A stretch of DNA of 64,000 bases from an uncultured Flavobacteriaceae bacterium (lineage in GTDB: Bacteria > Bacteroidota > Bacteroidia > Flavobacteriales > Flavobacteriaceae), in assembly GCA_943789465.1 (NCBI GenBank), contig CALSUF010000002.1, positions 186,001 to 250,000 of the forward strand. The letters run 5' to 3'. Numbering within the stretch: the first letter of the stretch is position 1; every line of letters starts with the position of its first letter. The notes under the pieces are model-generated. The model was given only the letters and a program-made list of their open reading frames with translations, searched no databases and was not told the origin of the DNA. This document shows positions 44,559 to 53,742 of this stretch, piece after piece. A program made the position numbers and the translations under genes.

Positions 44559-45287
44559 ATGGTATTAGTTTTTCATAGTGCTGCATCTAGAGGATTTGCA
44601 AATCATGGATGGTTACAAGCCAATCATTCTTTTAGTTTTGCGAATTTTTATAATCCTGAAAAAATGAATTTTGGAGTGTTAAGAGTTTTGAACGATGATT
44701 TAATAGCTCCAGGAATGGGGTTTGAAACACACCCTCACAATAATATGGAAATTATTACGATTCCACTTTCTGGACTTTTGAAACATAAAGATTCTATGGG
44801 AAACTATTGGGAAGAGGTAAAAGCAGGGGAGGTTCAAGTGATGTCTGCTGGTACAGGAATTCATCATTCGGAAATTAATGGATCCATTTTGGAGCCCTTG
44901 AGCTTGTTTCAAATTTGGATCTTACCTAACAAAAACAATGTCACACCTCGATACGATCAACGCTATTTTGAACAATCTCCCAAAGGTGAATTACAGATTC
45001 TTGTATCATCAATTGATGACATATCCACAGAAAATTCGAGTTTAAAAATCCATCAAGATGCTCAAATTTCCCGAATTAATTTATCGACAAATACAACTTT
45101 TGAATATGTTTTAAAGTCTTCTAATCACGGAGTTTATGTGATGCAAGTATTTGGAACTTCAAAAATTGAAACAACAAAATTAAAAGCACGTGATGCAGTA
45201 GAAATTTCTGAAATTAAAGATTTTGAAATCGAAGCTAAAGAGGATTCTCAACTCCTATTTATAGAGGTTCCTGTAACTTTTACTTAA
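44559..45287 (+). CDS. pirin family protein
   Basis: The protein has 242 residues with the bicupin pirin fold. Metal-binding residues lie in ETHPHNNMEIITIPLSG (~56-72) and GTGIHHSEIN (~99-108). Prokaryotic pirins are iron proteins; some, like YhhW, have quercetinase activity, and others regulate enzymes. It is divergent from the carboxylase gene and is followed by a small membrane protein and ettA. No specific substrate can be inferred. Confidence 0.95.
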   Translation: MVLVFHSAASRGFANHGWLQANHSFSFANFYNPEKMNFGVLRVLNDDLIAPGMGFETHPHNNMEIITIPLSGLLKHKDSMGNYWEEVKAGEVQVMSAGTGIHHSEINGSILEPLSLFQIWILPNKNNVTPRYDQRYFEQSPKGELQILVSSIDDISTENSSLKIHQDAQISRINLSTNTTFEYVLKSSNHGVYVMQVFGTSKIETTKLKARDAVEISEIKDFEIEAKEDSQLLFIEVPVTFT

Positions 45288-45342
45288 AGCTAAACGTGTT
45301 TCAATCAAATTAACGATATTTGTAATTATAAAAAATTTAGAC

Positions 45343-45525
45343 ATGACAATGAATAAAAATACAGTACTGGCTTGGGCCACATATATAATGATATTTGTAG
45401 GAATTACGCTAATTGCTTTAGGAGCTTTTAGATACGATGATGTAGCTGGATGGGGTTTTGCAGCAGTAGGTATCGGATTTTTCGCAAATGCTTGGGTGTT
45501 TAATGCTTTAAAAGGACGTGTATAA
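45343..45525 (+). CDS. CAL67264-type small membrane protein
   Basis: This 60-residue protein has two hydrophobic helices (WATYIMIFVGITLIALGAF and WGFAAVGIGFFANAWVF) around a short acidic loop and ends with a basic tail. It matches the flavobacterial family named after CAL67264, found next to ettA. The start MTMNK could also be MNK two codons on. Its stop overlaps the ettA start by one base (TAATG), so the two are translationally coupled. The function is unknown. Confidence 0.9.
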   Translation: MTMNKNTVLAWATYIMIFVGITLIALGAFRYDDVAGWGFAAVGIGFFANAWVFNALKGRV

Positions 45526-47216
45526 TGAGTGATGATAAAAAAATTATTTTTTCAATGTCTGGACTGACAAAGTCCTATCAAAGTTCAAATACACCTGTTT
45601 TAAAAAACATATATCTTAGCTTCTTTTACGGCGCCAAAATAGGAATTCTGGGACTCAATGGTTCTGGTAAATCAACTTTGCTTAAAATTATTGCTGGAGT
45701 AGATAAAAATTACCAAGGTGATGTTGTGTTTTCACAAGACTACTCAGTAGGTTACTTAGAACAGGAACCAAAACTAGATGAATCTAAAACAGTAATGGAA
45801 ATTGTTCGAGAAGGGGCAGCTGAAACGGTTGCTATTTTAGATGAATATAATAAAATCAATGATATGTTTGGGTTGGAAGAAGTGTATTCCGATGCGGACA
45901 GAATGGAAAAGCTAATGAACCGGCAAGCAGAGCTTCAAGATCAAATTGATGCAGCAAATGCGTGGGAATTAGACACAAAATTAGAAATTGCAATGGATGC
46001 TTTAAGAACTCCAGAGGGTTCTAAAAAAATATCTGTATTATCTGGAGGCGAGCGCCGTCGTGTGGCACTCTGCCGTTTATTGTTACAAGAACCGGATGTA
46101 TTATTATTAGATGAGCCTACCAATCACTTGGATGCAGAATCGGTTCATTGGTTGGAACATCATTTGGCGCAATATAAAGGTACTGTGATTGCAGTGACGC
46201 ATGACCGTTATTTCTTAGATAATGTCGCAGGTTGGATTTTAGAATTAGATAGAGGTGAAGGTATTCCTTGGAAAGGAAACTACTCTTCTTGGTTGGATCA
46301 AAAATCGAAGCGTTTAGCTCAAGAAAGTAAAACTGCCTCTAAGCGTCAAAAGACCTTAGAACGTGAATTAGACTGGGTACGTCAAGGAGCTAAAGGCCGT
46401 CAAACAAAGCAAAAAGCACGTTTGAAAAATTATGACAAATTAATGAATCAAGATCAAAAACAACTTGATGAAAAATTAGAAATATACATTCCTAATGGCC
46501 CCCGTTTAGGAACAAATGTTATTGAGGCTGAGGGTGTAAGTAAGGCGTATGATGATAAATTATTATATGACAACCTAAACTTTAATCTTCCTCAAGCAGG
46601 AATTGTTGGAATTATAGGCCCTAATGGTGCTGGAAAAACTACAATTTTTCGAATGATCATGGGAGAAGAAAATTCTGATAAAGGAAGTTTCAAATTGGGT
46701 GAAACTGCCAAAATCGCCTATGTGGATCAAAGCCATTCAAATATTGATCCTGAAAAATCTATCTGGCAAAATTTCAGCGATGAACAAGAGTTAATTATGA
46801 TGGGAGGGCGGCAAGTAAATTCTCGAGCCTATCTGAGTCGTTTCAACTTTACAGGAAGCGAGCAAAACAAAAAAGTGAGCATGTTATCTGGAGGTGAACG
46901 GAACCGTTTGCATCTGGCAATGACTCTCAAGGAGGAAGGAAATGTATTGCTATTAGATGAGCCAACAAATGATTTGGATGTAAACACTTTAAGAGCTTTG
47001 GAAGAAGGTCTTGAAAATTTTGCAGGCTGTGCTGTTGTGATCAGTCACGACCGTTGGTTTTTAGATCGAGTATGTACACATATCCTTGCATTTGAAGGTA
47101 ATTCTGAAGTCTATTTTTATGAAGGAAGTTTTAGTGAATATGAAGAAAATAAAAAACAACGTTTAGGTGGAGATTTGATGCCAAAGCGAATCAAATATAA
47201 AAAGTTAATTAGATAA
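45525..47216 (+). CDS. ettA: energy-dependent translational throttle protein EttA
   Basis: This 563-residue ABC-F protein has two ATPase domains: Walker A GLNGSGKST (~42) and GPNGAGKTT (~365), signature LSGGERRRVAL (~173) and LSGGERNRLHL (~456), and Walker B LLLDEPTNHLD and LLLDEPTNDLD. There is no membrane domain. The arm insertion in the first domain and the linker PtIM region (~245-320) fit EttA, which binds the ribosomal E site and gates translation by ADP:ATP ratio. The family is usually ~555 residues, so this length is normal. Confidence 0.96.
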   Translation: MSDDKKIIFSMSGLTKSYQSSNTPVLKNIYLSFFYGAKIGILGLNGSGKSTLLKIIAGVDKNYQGDVVFSQDYSVGYLEQEPKLDESKTVMEIVREGAAETVAILDEYNKINDMFGLEEVYSDADRMEKLMNRQAELQDQIDAANAWELDTKLEIAMDALRTPEGSKKISVLSGGERRRVALCRLLLQEPDVLLLDEPTNHLDAESVHWLEHHLAQYKGTVIAVTHDRYFLDNVAGWILELDRGEGIPWKGNYSSWLDQKSKRLAQESKTASKRQKTLERELDWVRQGAKGRQTKQKARLKNYDKLMNQDQKQLDEKLEIYIPNGPRLGTNVIEAEGVSKAYDDKLLYDNLNFNLPQAGIVGIIGPNGAGKTTIFRMIMGEENSDKGSFKLGETAKIAYVDQSHSNIDPEKSIWQNFSDEQELIMMGGRQVNSRAYLSRFNFTGSEQNKKVSMLSGGERNRLHLAMTLKEEGNVLLLDEPTNDLDVNTLRALEEGLENFAGCAVVISHDRWFLDRVCTHILAFEGNSEVYFYEGSFSEYEENKKQRLGGDLMPKRIKYKKLIR

Positions 47217-47218
47217 GC

Positions 47219-47404
47219 ATGTTAGAAATGCGTTCCGTTTGTGAGCACTGCGACAAAGCATTACCAACAGATAGTGGTGAGGCAATGATTTGTGCTTACG
47301 AATGTACGTTTTGTTATAAATGTGTTACAACAATTCTAAATAACAAGTGTCCTAATTGTGGGGGTACATTTGAAAAGCGTCCTGTTAAAATAACTACTTC
47401 TTAG
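47219..47404 (+). CDS. DUF1272 zinc-ribbon protein
   Basis: This 61-residue protein has three Cys pairs (CEHC, CTFCYKC, CPNC), typical of DUF1272 (starts MLEMRSVCEHCDKALP). It probably binds two zinc ions; the function is unknown. It lies 2 bp after ettA in the same direction. Its end overlaps the end of the convergent DUF6048 gene by 11 bp. Confidence 0.93.
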   Translation: MLEMRSVCEHCDKALPTDSGEAMICAYECTFCYKCVTTILNNKCPNCGGTFEKRPVKITTS

Positions 47405-48119
47405 CTTTTTTAAATAAAGGTACTAAGTAGCTGATATTGTAGCCAAAACCAACTCCAAAATTTCCGCTATCAAAAGTGCGCCCGAAACCTGGTATGTATA
47501 TATTTTCGAAATTATCGGGTTGCTTTTCAGATAAGCGTCCTTTAATTTGAACATTGACTCCCACAAAAATATTATTTAAAACTTCTGCTTTAAACCCAAA
47601 TACAAGTTCTAACCATGTTGCACTAAGGCCTTTAAATTTTTCACCTTCAGATATTAGAGTTTGTCCCCAAGTAGAGCTGCTGGTGTCATAAATTGTGTAA
47701 CTATTTAAAGTTTGATCGATATTAGAAATCCCAAAACGAAGTCCAGAATATACCATATTTTCCATCCCTATCCAATTGTTATACATGTTGTAATCTAATC
47801 CTACTTTCAGATAGGAGCCTTTAGCTGTACTGTTTAGGTACTCTGTAGATGTTGTTCGCTCTTCATTGCCTATTTCTCCAGCGATATACACTTTATCTGC
47901 AATACGATAGTCAGCATTTATTTCAAAGCCATTGTAATCTGATTCTAAATAAGTGCGCGCGAGTTTACTTAAGTCGATCCCAAGACGGAGTCCATATTTA
48001 TTTTTAACAATCAGACTGTCAACTGTTGGAATGCTATCTTGTTGTGCTTGAAGATTCATGCACAGACTCAAACACCCAATGATGCTAATGAAGTATTTTA
48101 ACATGGATTTCATTTTCAT
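47394..48119 (-). CDS. DUF6048 family outer-membrane-like protein
   Basis: The protein has 241 residues with a signal peptide (to about residue 25, LQAQ) followed by a short-strand, aromatic-rich beta-barrel-like region (GLRLGIDLSKLARTY, GSYLKVGLDYNMY, NFGVGFGYNISYLV). It matches DUF6048, which is paired with DUF6452 in Flavobacteriia, as here. An alternative start is MKSML two codons on. The start overlaps the end of the DUF6452 gene by about 30 bp, so translation is coupled. The two may form an outer-membrane pair; the role is unknown. Confidence 0.88.
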   Translation of the reverse strand: MKMKSMLKYFISIIGCLSLCMNLQAQQDSIPTVDSLIVKNKYGLRLGIDLSKLARTYLESDYNGFEINADYRIADKVYIAGEIGNEERTTSTEYLNSTAKGSYLKVGLDYNMYNNWIGMENMVYSGLRFGISNIDQTLNSYTIYDTSSSTWGQTLISEGEKFKGLSATWLELVFGFKAEVLNNIFVGVNVQIKGRLSEKQPDNFENIYIPGFGRTFDSGNFGVGFGYNISYLVPLFKKAKK

Positions 48120-48585
48120 TTATTATTTTAGTTATTAGTATTTCAGAACTAATCATCCATTGGTCTGTATCACTACTAATACTAAAAGTTTGTATATCAA
48201 AATTTGTTTTATAGCCACAAGCTCTTGAAACATACACGTTTTCAGTATCGTAGGTTATTTTTATCGTATCTGGATTTCCATTGGTTACACCATCTACTAC
48301 ATCATAACTTTTATAAAGTTTAAATTCGGTTAGAATGTCGTCCGTTTTTAAAGGGAGTGTAATGGAAGAGCGGGTCGTGACTATTTCATTATTGATTGGA
48401 ACATCAAGACCTTCAGCGTCAAGACCTATGGCAAAAAGTCCAGGGACTGCCAAAACTTCATCAGGAGCGGAGAGGTCATAAAATTCAATGACAAGTCGGG
48501 GAGTCGTCTGAGTGGTCCCAGAACAGATGTCGTCTTTTTCACAACTAAAAATGACGATTAAAAATAAACAAATAAACTTTTTCAT
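48085..48585 (-). CDS. DUF6452 family lipoprotein
   Basis: The protein has 166 residues with lipobox FLIVIFSC (Cys ~15) followed by EKDDIC, acidic as in surface-directed lipoproteins. The rest is beta-rich (PRLVIEFYD, RSSITLPLKTDD, SISSDTDQWMISSEILI) and matches DUF6452, the partner of DUF6048 downstream. It follows rlmD by 3 bp. Function is unknown; shared transcription with DUF6048 suggests the two act together at the outer membrane. Confidence 0.88.
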   Translation of the reverse strand: MKKFICLFLIVIFSCEKDDICSGTTQTTPRLVIEFYDLSAPDEVLAVPGLFAIGLDAEGLDVPINNEIVTTRSSITLPLKTDDILTEFKLYKSYDVVDGVTNGNPDTIKITYDTENVYVSRACGYKTNFDIQTFSISSDTDQWMISSEILITKIINENEIHVKILH

Positions 48586-48588
48586 GGC

Positions 48589-50010
48589 CTATTTTTTAGG
48601 GTTACGTTTTTCCAAAAGTACAACATTTTCTACGTGGTGCGTTTGTGGGAACATGTCTACAGCTTGCGTTTTACTGATTTTATAAACCGAATCTAACAAC
48701 GCCAAATCTCTTGCCTGTGTAGCACTGTTACAACTCACATATACGATTTTCTCCGGCGTAATTTTCAGTATTTGAGCAACCACATCTTTGTGCATTCCAT
48801 CTCTTGGAGGATCAGTAATGATCACATCTGGATGTCCATGTGTTTCTATGAACTCTGAATTGAAAACAGTTTTCATATCGCCTACAAAAAAATCTACATT
48901 ACCAATTTTATTTAAAACAGCATTTTCTTTAGCAGCACTTATAGCATCTGGGACAGATTCTACACCAATAACTTTTAGGGCATTTTTGGCAACAAATTGA
49001 GCAATGGTTCCAGTGCCTGTATACAGGTCATAAACTAATTCATTTCCAGTCAGCCCTGCAAAATCACGCGTTATTTTATACAGATTATAGGCTTGATCTG
49101 AGTTGGTTTGATAAAAAGATTTTGCATTAATCTTAAAACGTAAGCCTTCCATTTCCTCAAAAATATGATCTCGACCGTGATAGCATATAACTTCTTGGTC
49201 ATAAATAGTGTCATTCGCTTTACCATTAATAATATATTGTAGTGAAGTGATTTCTGGAAAGGTTGTTTTCAAATGGTCTAGTAGTGCGATTCTATTGGTC
49301 GTATCTTCTTTAAATAACTGAATAACAACCATCAACTCACCAATACTTGAATTTCTAATCATGAGTGTTCTTAGCACTCCTTTTTGTTGACGTGTATTAA
49401 AAAAAGGTATTTGATGTTCAATAGCAAAATCCTTAACGGCATTTCGAATAGCATTAGAAGGATCTCCTTGAAGCCAACATTTTTTAACATCTAATATTTT
49501 GTCCCACATTCCTGGAATATGAAAACCTAAGGCATTGCGATCTCCTAGATCTTCAGTAGAAGCGATTTCTTCAACTGTTAACCATCGGCTGTCACTAAAA
49601 GAGAACTCCATTTTATTGCGATAGAAGTATTGCTCTTTAGATCCCATAATAGGGGTGATTTTTGGTAATTCTAAATGCCCAATTCGAGTTAGGTTATTAA
49701 TAACTTCTTTTTCTTTGTAAAAAAGTTGATGTGAATAGTCCATGTGTTGCCATTTACAGCCTCCACAGGTTCCAAAATGTTCACAAACTGCTTCTGTACG
49801 TTTATCTGAGTATTTATGAAATGTAATTGCTTTTCCTTCGTAATATCCTTTACGCTGCTTGAATGTTTGCACATCAACAACGTCACCTGGTACTGCATTT
49901 GGTAAAAATATTACTTTTCCGTCAGGAGCCTTTGCAATGGTTTTGCCTTTTGCTCCGGCATCTATGATATCTAAATTTGTAAATACCTTGTTTTTATTTC
50001 GTCTACCCAT
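48589..50010 (-). CDS. rlmD: 23S rRNA (uracil-C5)-methyltransferase RlmD
   Basis: The protein has 473 residues with an N-terminal TRAM domain (~1-65), an Fe-S ligand set CEHFGTCGGCKWQH (~78-91), and a SAM domain containing VYDLYTGTGTIAQF (~318) and DVIITDPPRDGMHK (~385). The catalytic Cys is in VSCNSATQ (~418). It methylates U1939-type uridine in 23S rRNA; RlmCD-like dual specificity is possible in Bacteroidota. It leads the rlmD-DUF6452-DUF6048 run. Confidence 0.94.
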   Translation of the reverse strand: MGRRNKNKVFTNLDIIDAGAKGKTIAKAPDGKVIFLPNAVPGDVVDVQTFKQRKGYYEGKAITFHKYSDKRTEAVCEHFGTCGGCKWQHMDYSHQLFYKEKEVINNLTRIGHLELPKITPIMGSKEQYFYRNKMEFSFSDSRWLTVEEIASTEDLGDRNALGFHIPGMWDKILDVKKCWLQGDPSNAIRNAVKDFAIEHQIPFFNTRQQKGVLRTLMIRNSSIGELMVVIQLFKEDTTNRIALLDHLKTTFPEITSLQYIINGKANDTIYDQEVICYHGRDHIFEEMEGLRFKINAKSFYQTNSDQAYNLYKITRDFAGLTGNELVYDLYTGTGTIAQFVAKNALKVIGVESVPDAISAAKENAVLNKIGNVDFFVGDMKTVFNSEFIETHGHPDVIITDPPRDGMHKDVVAQILKITPEKIVYVSCNSATQARDLALLDSVYKISKTQAVDMFPQTHHVENVVLLEKRNPKK

Positions 50011-50038
50011 GAAGCAAAAATAGAATAAATGACAGCAT

Positions 50039-50063
50039 AATTCTAAGAAATCTATTTAGAATT
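50039..50063. promoter_or_regulatory. AATTCTAA/TTAGAATT dyad upstream of rocD
   Basis: A perfect 8-bp inverted repeat with a 9-base spacer lies about 85 bases before the rocD ATG, between divergent rlmD and rocD. Size and symmetry fit an operator, but no regulator gene is adjacent and chance is possible in AT-rich DNA. Confidence 0.3.
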
Positions 50064-50145
50064 CTTAAATTGCATCACAATATGGATGATTTCTCTCCAC
50101 TAAGAAGGAATAGTTATTTTATAAATTTTTTAATATCTAATTAAA

Positions 50146-51426
50146 ATGGCTATTTTAAATCAGATTACACCAAAAGAAGCTATTAATTTAGAGCACCAGT
50201 ATGGGGCTCACAATTACCATCCACTTCCAGTCGTATTGACTAGGGGGGAAGGCGTTTATGTCTGGGATGTTGAAGGAAAACGTTATTACGATTTTTTATC
50301 TGCGTATTCCTCAGTGAATCAAGGACATTGTCACCCAAGAATTGTAAATGCAATGATAGAGCAAGCACAAACGCTCACATTGACCTCACGAGCATTCCAT
50401 AACGATAAATTAGGTCCTTATGAAGAGTATGTCACCAAATATTTTGGGTTTGATAAAGTGCTACCAATGAACACGGGTGCTGAAGCTGTCGAAACCGCTG
50501 TTAAAATTTCTCGTAAATGGGCCTATGAAGTGAAAGGTATCCCAGAAGGAGAAGCACAAATTATCGTATGTGAAAACAACTTTCATGGAAGAACAACAAC
50601 GATCATTTCATTTTCAAATGATCCCGTAGCACGTGAAAATTTTGGACCTTTTACCGATGGATTTTTAAAGATTCCATACGATGATACCGATGCATTAGAA
50701 AACACGCTTAAAAACAATTCGAATATCGCTGGTTTTTTGGTAGAACCTATACAAGGTGAAGCTGGGGTCTATGTGCCAACGGAGGGTTATTTAGCAAAAG
50801 CAAAAGCTTTATGTGAAGCTTATAACGTATTATTTATAGCCGATGAAGTACAAACTGGAATTGCCCGTACAGGCCGCTTATTGGCGACTTGTGGCAATTG
50901 TGATTGTGCTCAAAAAGATTGTTCAGGAACTCCAGAAACAAAACCAGACATTTTAATTCTAGGTAAAGCTTTGAGTGGTGGCGTTTATCCAGTATCTGCT
51001 GTACTAGCAAATGATAGCGTTATGAAAGTTATTACTCCAGGTTCACACGGAAGTACGTTTGGAGGAAACCCTATTGCAGCAGCCGTTGCTATGGCAGCAT
51101 TGGATGTTGTTAAAGATGAGCAACTTACAGATAATGCAGACCGACTTGGAAAGTTATTTAGGTCCTTACTAAATGAGTATATCTCAACCAGTAAAATTGT
51201 GAAACTTGTTCGTGGAAAAGGCTTGCTAAATGCGATCGTTATTGATGATCATGAAGATAGTGATACTGCTTGGAATATTTGTTTGAACCTCAGAGATAAC
51301 GGTTTGCTAGCCAAACCCACTCATGGAAATATTATTCGTTTTGCACCTCCATTGGTAATGAATGAAGATCAGCTAATTGACTGTGTTAATATAATTATCA
51401 AGACCTTAAGGAATTTTGAAAACTAA
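50146..51426 (+). CDS. rocD: ornithine aminotransferase (ornithine--oxo-acid transaminase)
   Basis: The protein has 426 residues, a class III PLP aminotransferase with NTGAEAVETAVKISRKW (~108-124), the cofactor Asp in FIADEVQTGIARTG (~228-241), and the PLP lysine in ILILGKALSGG (~270). A Cys-rich insertion CGNCDCAQKDC (~247-257) precedes the lysine motif; I recall similar inserts in flavobacterial RocD, and it may bind a metal. The enzyme converts ornithine and 2-oxoglutarate to glutamate semialdehyde and glutamate. It is monocistronic with a strong terminator. Confidence 0.95.
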   Translation: MAILNQITPKEAINLEHQYGAHNYHPLPVVLTRGEGVYVWDVEGKRYYDFLSAYSSVNQGHCHPRIVNAMIEQAQTLTLTSRAFHNDKLGPYEEYVTKYFGFDKVLPMNTGAEAVETAVKISRKWAYEVKGIPEGEAQIIVCENNFHGRTTTIISFSNDPVARENFGPFTDGFLKIPYDDTDALENTLKNNSNIAGFLVEPIQGEAGVYVPTEGYLAKAKALCEAYNVLFIADEVQTGIARTGRLLATCGNCDCAQKDCSGTPETKPDILILGKALSGGVYPVSAVLANDSVMKVITPGSHGSTFGGNPIAAAVAMAALDVVKDEQLTDNADRLGKLFRSLLNEYISTSKIVKLVRGKGLLNAIVIDDHEDSDTAWNICLNLRDNGLLAKPTHGNIIRFAPPLVMNEDQLIDCVNIIIKTLRNFEN

Positions 51427-51457
51427 ATAAGTTTCAAAACAGGACTTATTAATTCTT

Positions 51458-51489
51458 AAAAACCACTCCAAAGTTGGAGTGGTTTTTTT
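51458..51489 (+). terminator. rocD terminator
   Basis: AAAAACCACTCCA pairs with TGGAGTGGTTTTT around an AAGT loop, followed by T and A. It lies about 30 bases after the rocD stop. The A run on the left lets it serve the minus-strand gene ending at 51513 as well. Confidence 0.9.
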
Positions 51490-51512
51490 ATTTGGTTAAT
51501 ATGAAGTAGTTG

Positions 51513-51824
51513 CTACCTTAAAAACAACATATTTAACCACTGTTCTTGAAATGCGTGATAACCATTTTTATAAATCCATATAGCTGATAAACTAAAGTAA
51601 ATTAGATTCACAGCTAAGGATATAAGAGCAGCTATTCTAGCAAGTTTCATAGTTCCTAAAGATCCTGTAAATCCTAATAAGTTTTCTTTTGCCTTTTTAA
51701 TTTTTTGATTGGCTTTATAAAAAGCTATAATAGAAAAAATAATTCCAATACCACCAAAACAGGCAGTAATTAAACTTACAAAAGATAGTATAAAAATAGG
51801 GGTACTAATTAAGCGTGTTTTCAT
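51513..51824 (-). CDS. small membrane protein related to CCC-motif family
   Basis: This two- to three-helix membrane protein has about 103 residues. It aligns with the CCC-motif protein at 53743-54066: same start (MKTRLISTPIFILSFVS against MKKQLNTTIIYVLSIVG), the same FGGIG/FGGLG turn, NQKIKKAKENL against NNKVKNATENP, and the second helix ARIAALISLAVNLIYF. The CCC triplet itself is replaced by ACFGG. I chose the ATG at 51824 by that alignment; an upstream ATG at 51860 gives an extra 12 residues. Function is unknown. It flanks gapN on one side while its paralogue flanks the other. Confidence 0.75.
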   Translation of the reverse strand: MKTRLISTPIFILSFVSLITACFGGIGIIFSIIAFYKANQKIKKAKENLLGFTGSLGTMKLARIAALISLAVNLIYFSLSAIWIYKNGYHAFQEQWLNMLFLR

Positions 51825-51923
51825 AGATAAGAGGCTTTTTGTCCCCATTATCAACGGCATACCATTTAATAAATGGTATAGTAGGTAGTTGTTTTTGGGG
51901 TGTTAATAAATATAAATGTACCA

Positions 51924-51968
51924 AAAAAAACAATCCCTTCTAAATTTTAGAAGGGATTGTTTTTTTTT
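51924..51968 (-). terminator. gapN terminator
   Basis: AAACAATCCCTTCTAAA pairs with TTTAGAAGGGATTGTTT over 17 bp, with long A and T runs outside both arms. It lies just after the gapN stop on the minus strand and could stop transcription in both directions. Confidence 0.92.
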
Positions 51969-51988
51969 GATATGAGTATAACTAAATT

Positions 51989-53575
51989 TTACAAGAGGTA
52001 CTCGGTACTTATAAAATTGGATTTACTAGATTCTAATAAATCTTTTAGTATAGTTTTATTCATTTCATTTTCTTTAGTTGCCACAAAGGTTCGTATTGAA
52101 AATGATCTCAATGCATCACGTACACTCAAGGTGCTAAATGCGGAGTCTTTTCTTCCTGTAAAGGGAAACACATCGGGACCACGTTGACAAGAACTATTTA
52201 AGTTTACTCGACACACAAGATTGACAAGTACATCAAATAAAGGCGCTAAAGTATCTGCATTTTCACCAAAAACACTTACCTGTTGTCCGTAATTGGATTC
52301 TGCCATATCGTCTAATACTTGCTGTACATCTGTAAAAGTAATGATTGGAATAACAGGCCCAAATTGCTCTTCTTTATATACGTCCATATCTTTAGTTACT
52401 GGATACAGTACTGCAGGGTAACTATAGTTTTCTGAAAGCTGACCTCCTTTTGAATTCAAAATATTTGCTCCTTTTGATTGTGCATCTTTGATTAATTCCT
52501 GAATATACGCAGGTTTGTTAGGTTCTGGAAGTGGCGTCAATTGAACGCTTTCTTCCCAAGGATTTCCAAATCGGAGAGCATCAACTTTTTCACAAAATCG
52601 TCTGTTAAATTCTTCGGAAATGCTTTCATGTACATAAAGTATTTTTAGTGCAGTACAACGTTGTCCATTAAAAGAAAGCGTTCCAGCAATACATTCGTTG
52701 ATTGCAAGGTCTAAATTGGCATCAGGTAATACGATTCCTGGGTTTTTAGCTTCTAGTCCTAAAACAGAGCGTAGGCGGTTAGCTTTTGGGTGGCTATTTT
52801 GCAAGGCATTAGCTGAGCTGCTATGTCCTATTAAAGCAAGAACATCTATTTTACCCGTTTCCATTATGGGAGTTGCTAAAACACGTCCACGTCCATACAA
52901 TACATTGACAACTCCTTTTGGAAAGCTGTTTTGAAATGCTTCTAAAAGAGGAGATAACAATAAAACTCCCAGTTTTGCAGGTTTAAACACTGTAGTATTC
53001 CCCATAATAAGTGCAGGAATTAGCAAAGCAAAGGTTTCATTTAAAGGATAATTGTAAGGACCTAAACACAATACGACTCCAATTGGCCCACGTCTAATAT
53101 GTGCATACACTCCAGAGTGTTTTTGAAATTTAGCAGAATTTCGATCCAGTTGCTTGTAGTCGTCTATGGTATCGTATATGTAATCAACTGTACGGTCAAA
53201 CTCCTTTTGAGAATCAGCAAGATTTTTTCCAATTTCCCACATCAGATATTTTACAACTGTAGCACGTTTGGTTTTCATTTGCTCCGCAAATTTTTCCATA
53301 CAGGCGATGCGATCGCCTACTTTCATGGTAGGCCATTCGCCTTGTCCATTATTATATGCGTTTGATGCGGCGTCTAAAGCTTCTAAAGCTTCCGTCTTTG
53401 TAAGTTCAGGAACGCTTCCTAAGAGTGTTGGCTGATAATTCTCAGTAGATGAAATGGTTGAATAGACTTCGGTCATCTTTCCAGACCATTCTTTTATTTC
53501 GCCATTTACCAAATAGGTTTTTTGCTCAACAAGCGTATTAATTTTGTAAGCTTCAGGAATGTTTTTAAAAGTCAT
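51989..53575 (-). CDS. gapN: NADP-dependent glyceraldehyde-3-phosphate dehydrogenase (non-phosphorylating)
   Basis: The protein has 528 residues, an aldehyde dehydrogenase superfamily member with [25 protein letters not shown] (~170), [18 protein letters not shown] with the base Glu (~274) and [15 protein letters not shown] with the catalytic Cys (~308). The sequence style matches GapN rather than general aldehyde dehydrogenases: it oxidises glyceraldehyde-3-phosphate directly to 3-phosphoglycerate, giving NADPH and bypassing ATP formation. It stands alone, flanked by CCC-family membrane proteins and hairpins. Confidence 0.9.
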   Translation of the reverse strand: MTFKNIPEAYKINTLVEQKTYLVNGEIKEWSGKMTEVYSTISSTENYQPTLLGSVPELTKTEALEALDAASNAYNNGQGEWPTMKVGDRIACMEKFAEQMKTKRATVVKYLMWEIGKNLADSQKEFDRTVDYIYDTIDDYKQLDRNSAKFQKHSGVYAHIRRGPIGVVLCLGPYNYPLNETFALLIPALIMGNTTVFKPAKLGVLLLSPLLEAFQNSFPKGVVNVLYGRGRVLATPIMETGKIDVLALIGHSSSANALQNSHPKANRLRSVLGLEAKNPGIVLPDANLDLAINECIAGTLSFNGQRCTALKILYVHESISEEFNRRFCEKVDALRFGNPWEESVQLTPLPEPNKPAYIQELIKDAQSKGANILNSKGGQLSENYSYPAVLYPVTKDMDVYKEEQFGPVIPIITFTDVQQVLDDMAESNYGQQVSVFGENADTLAPLFDVLVNLVCRVNLNSSCQRGPDVFPFTGRKDSAFSTLSVRDALRSFSIRTFVATKENEMNKTILKDLLESSKSNFISTEYLL

Positions 53576-53708
53576 GTAATTGGTCGTTAGTTTGTTTGAT
53601 AAAACTAATAAATTATTATGCTTAAATATCCTAATGAAACGTTAATCTTGGTTAAAAAGCTGTTTAGTGAAAGGGGATCAGTAAATTTATTCAATAATAT
53701 AATAGAAA

Positions 53709-53735
53709 TCACCCCCTAAATATTTAGGGGGTGAC
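53709..53735 (-). terminator. hairpin after the CCC-motif gene
   Basis: CACCCCCTAAATA and TATTTAGGGGGTG form a perfect 13-bp dyad with no spacer, so a few central bases form the loop. It lies 8 bp after the stop of the minus-strand CCC-motif gene. The T tract after it on the minus strand is poor (TTTCTATT), so termination strength is uncertain. Confidence 0.55.
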
Positions 53736-53742
53736 AATTGAA

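Noticed and set aside
53709-53735. Perfect dyad as an operator for gapN
   Set aside because: It lies directly after the stop of the CCC-motif gene, so a transcript-end hairpin is the simpler reading, though its T tract is weak.
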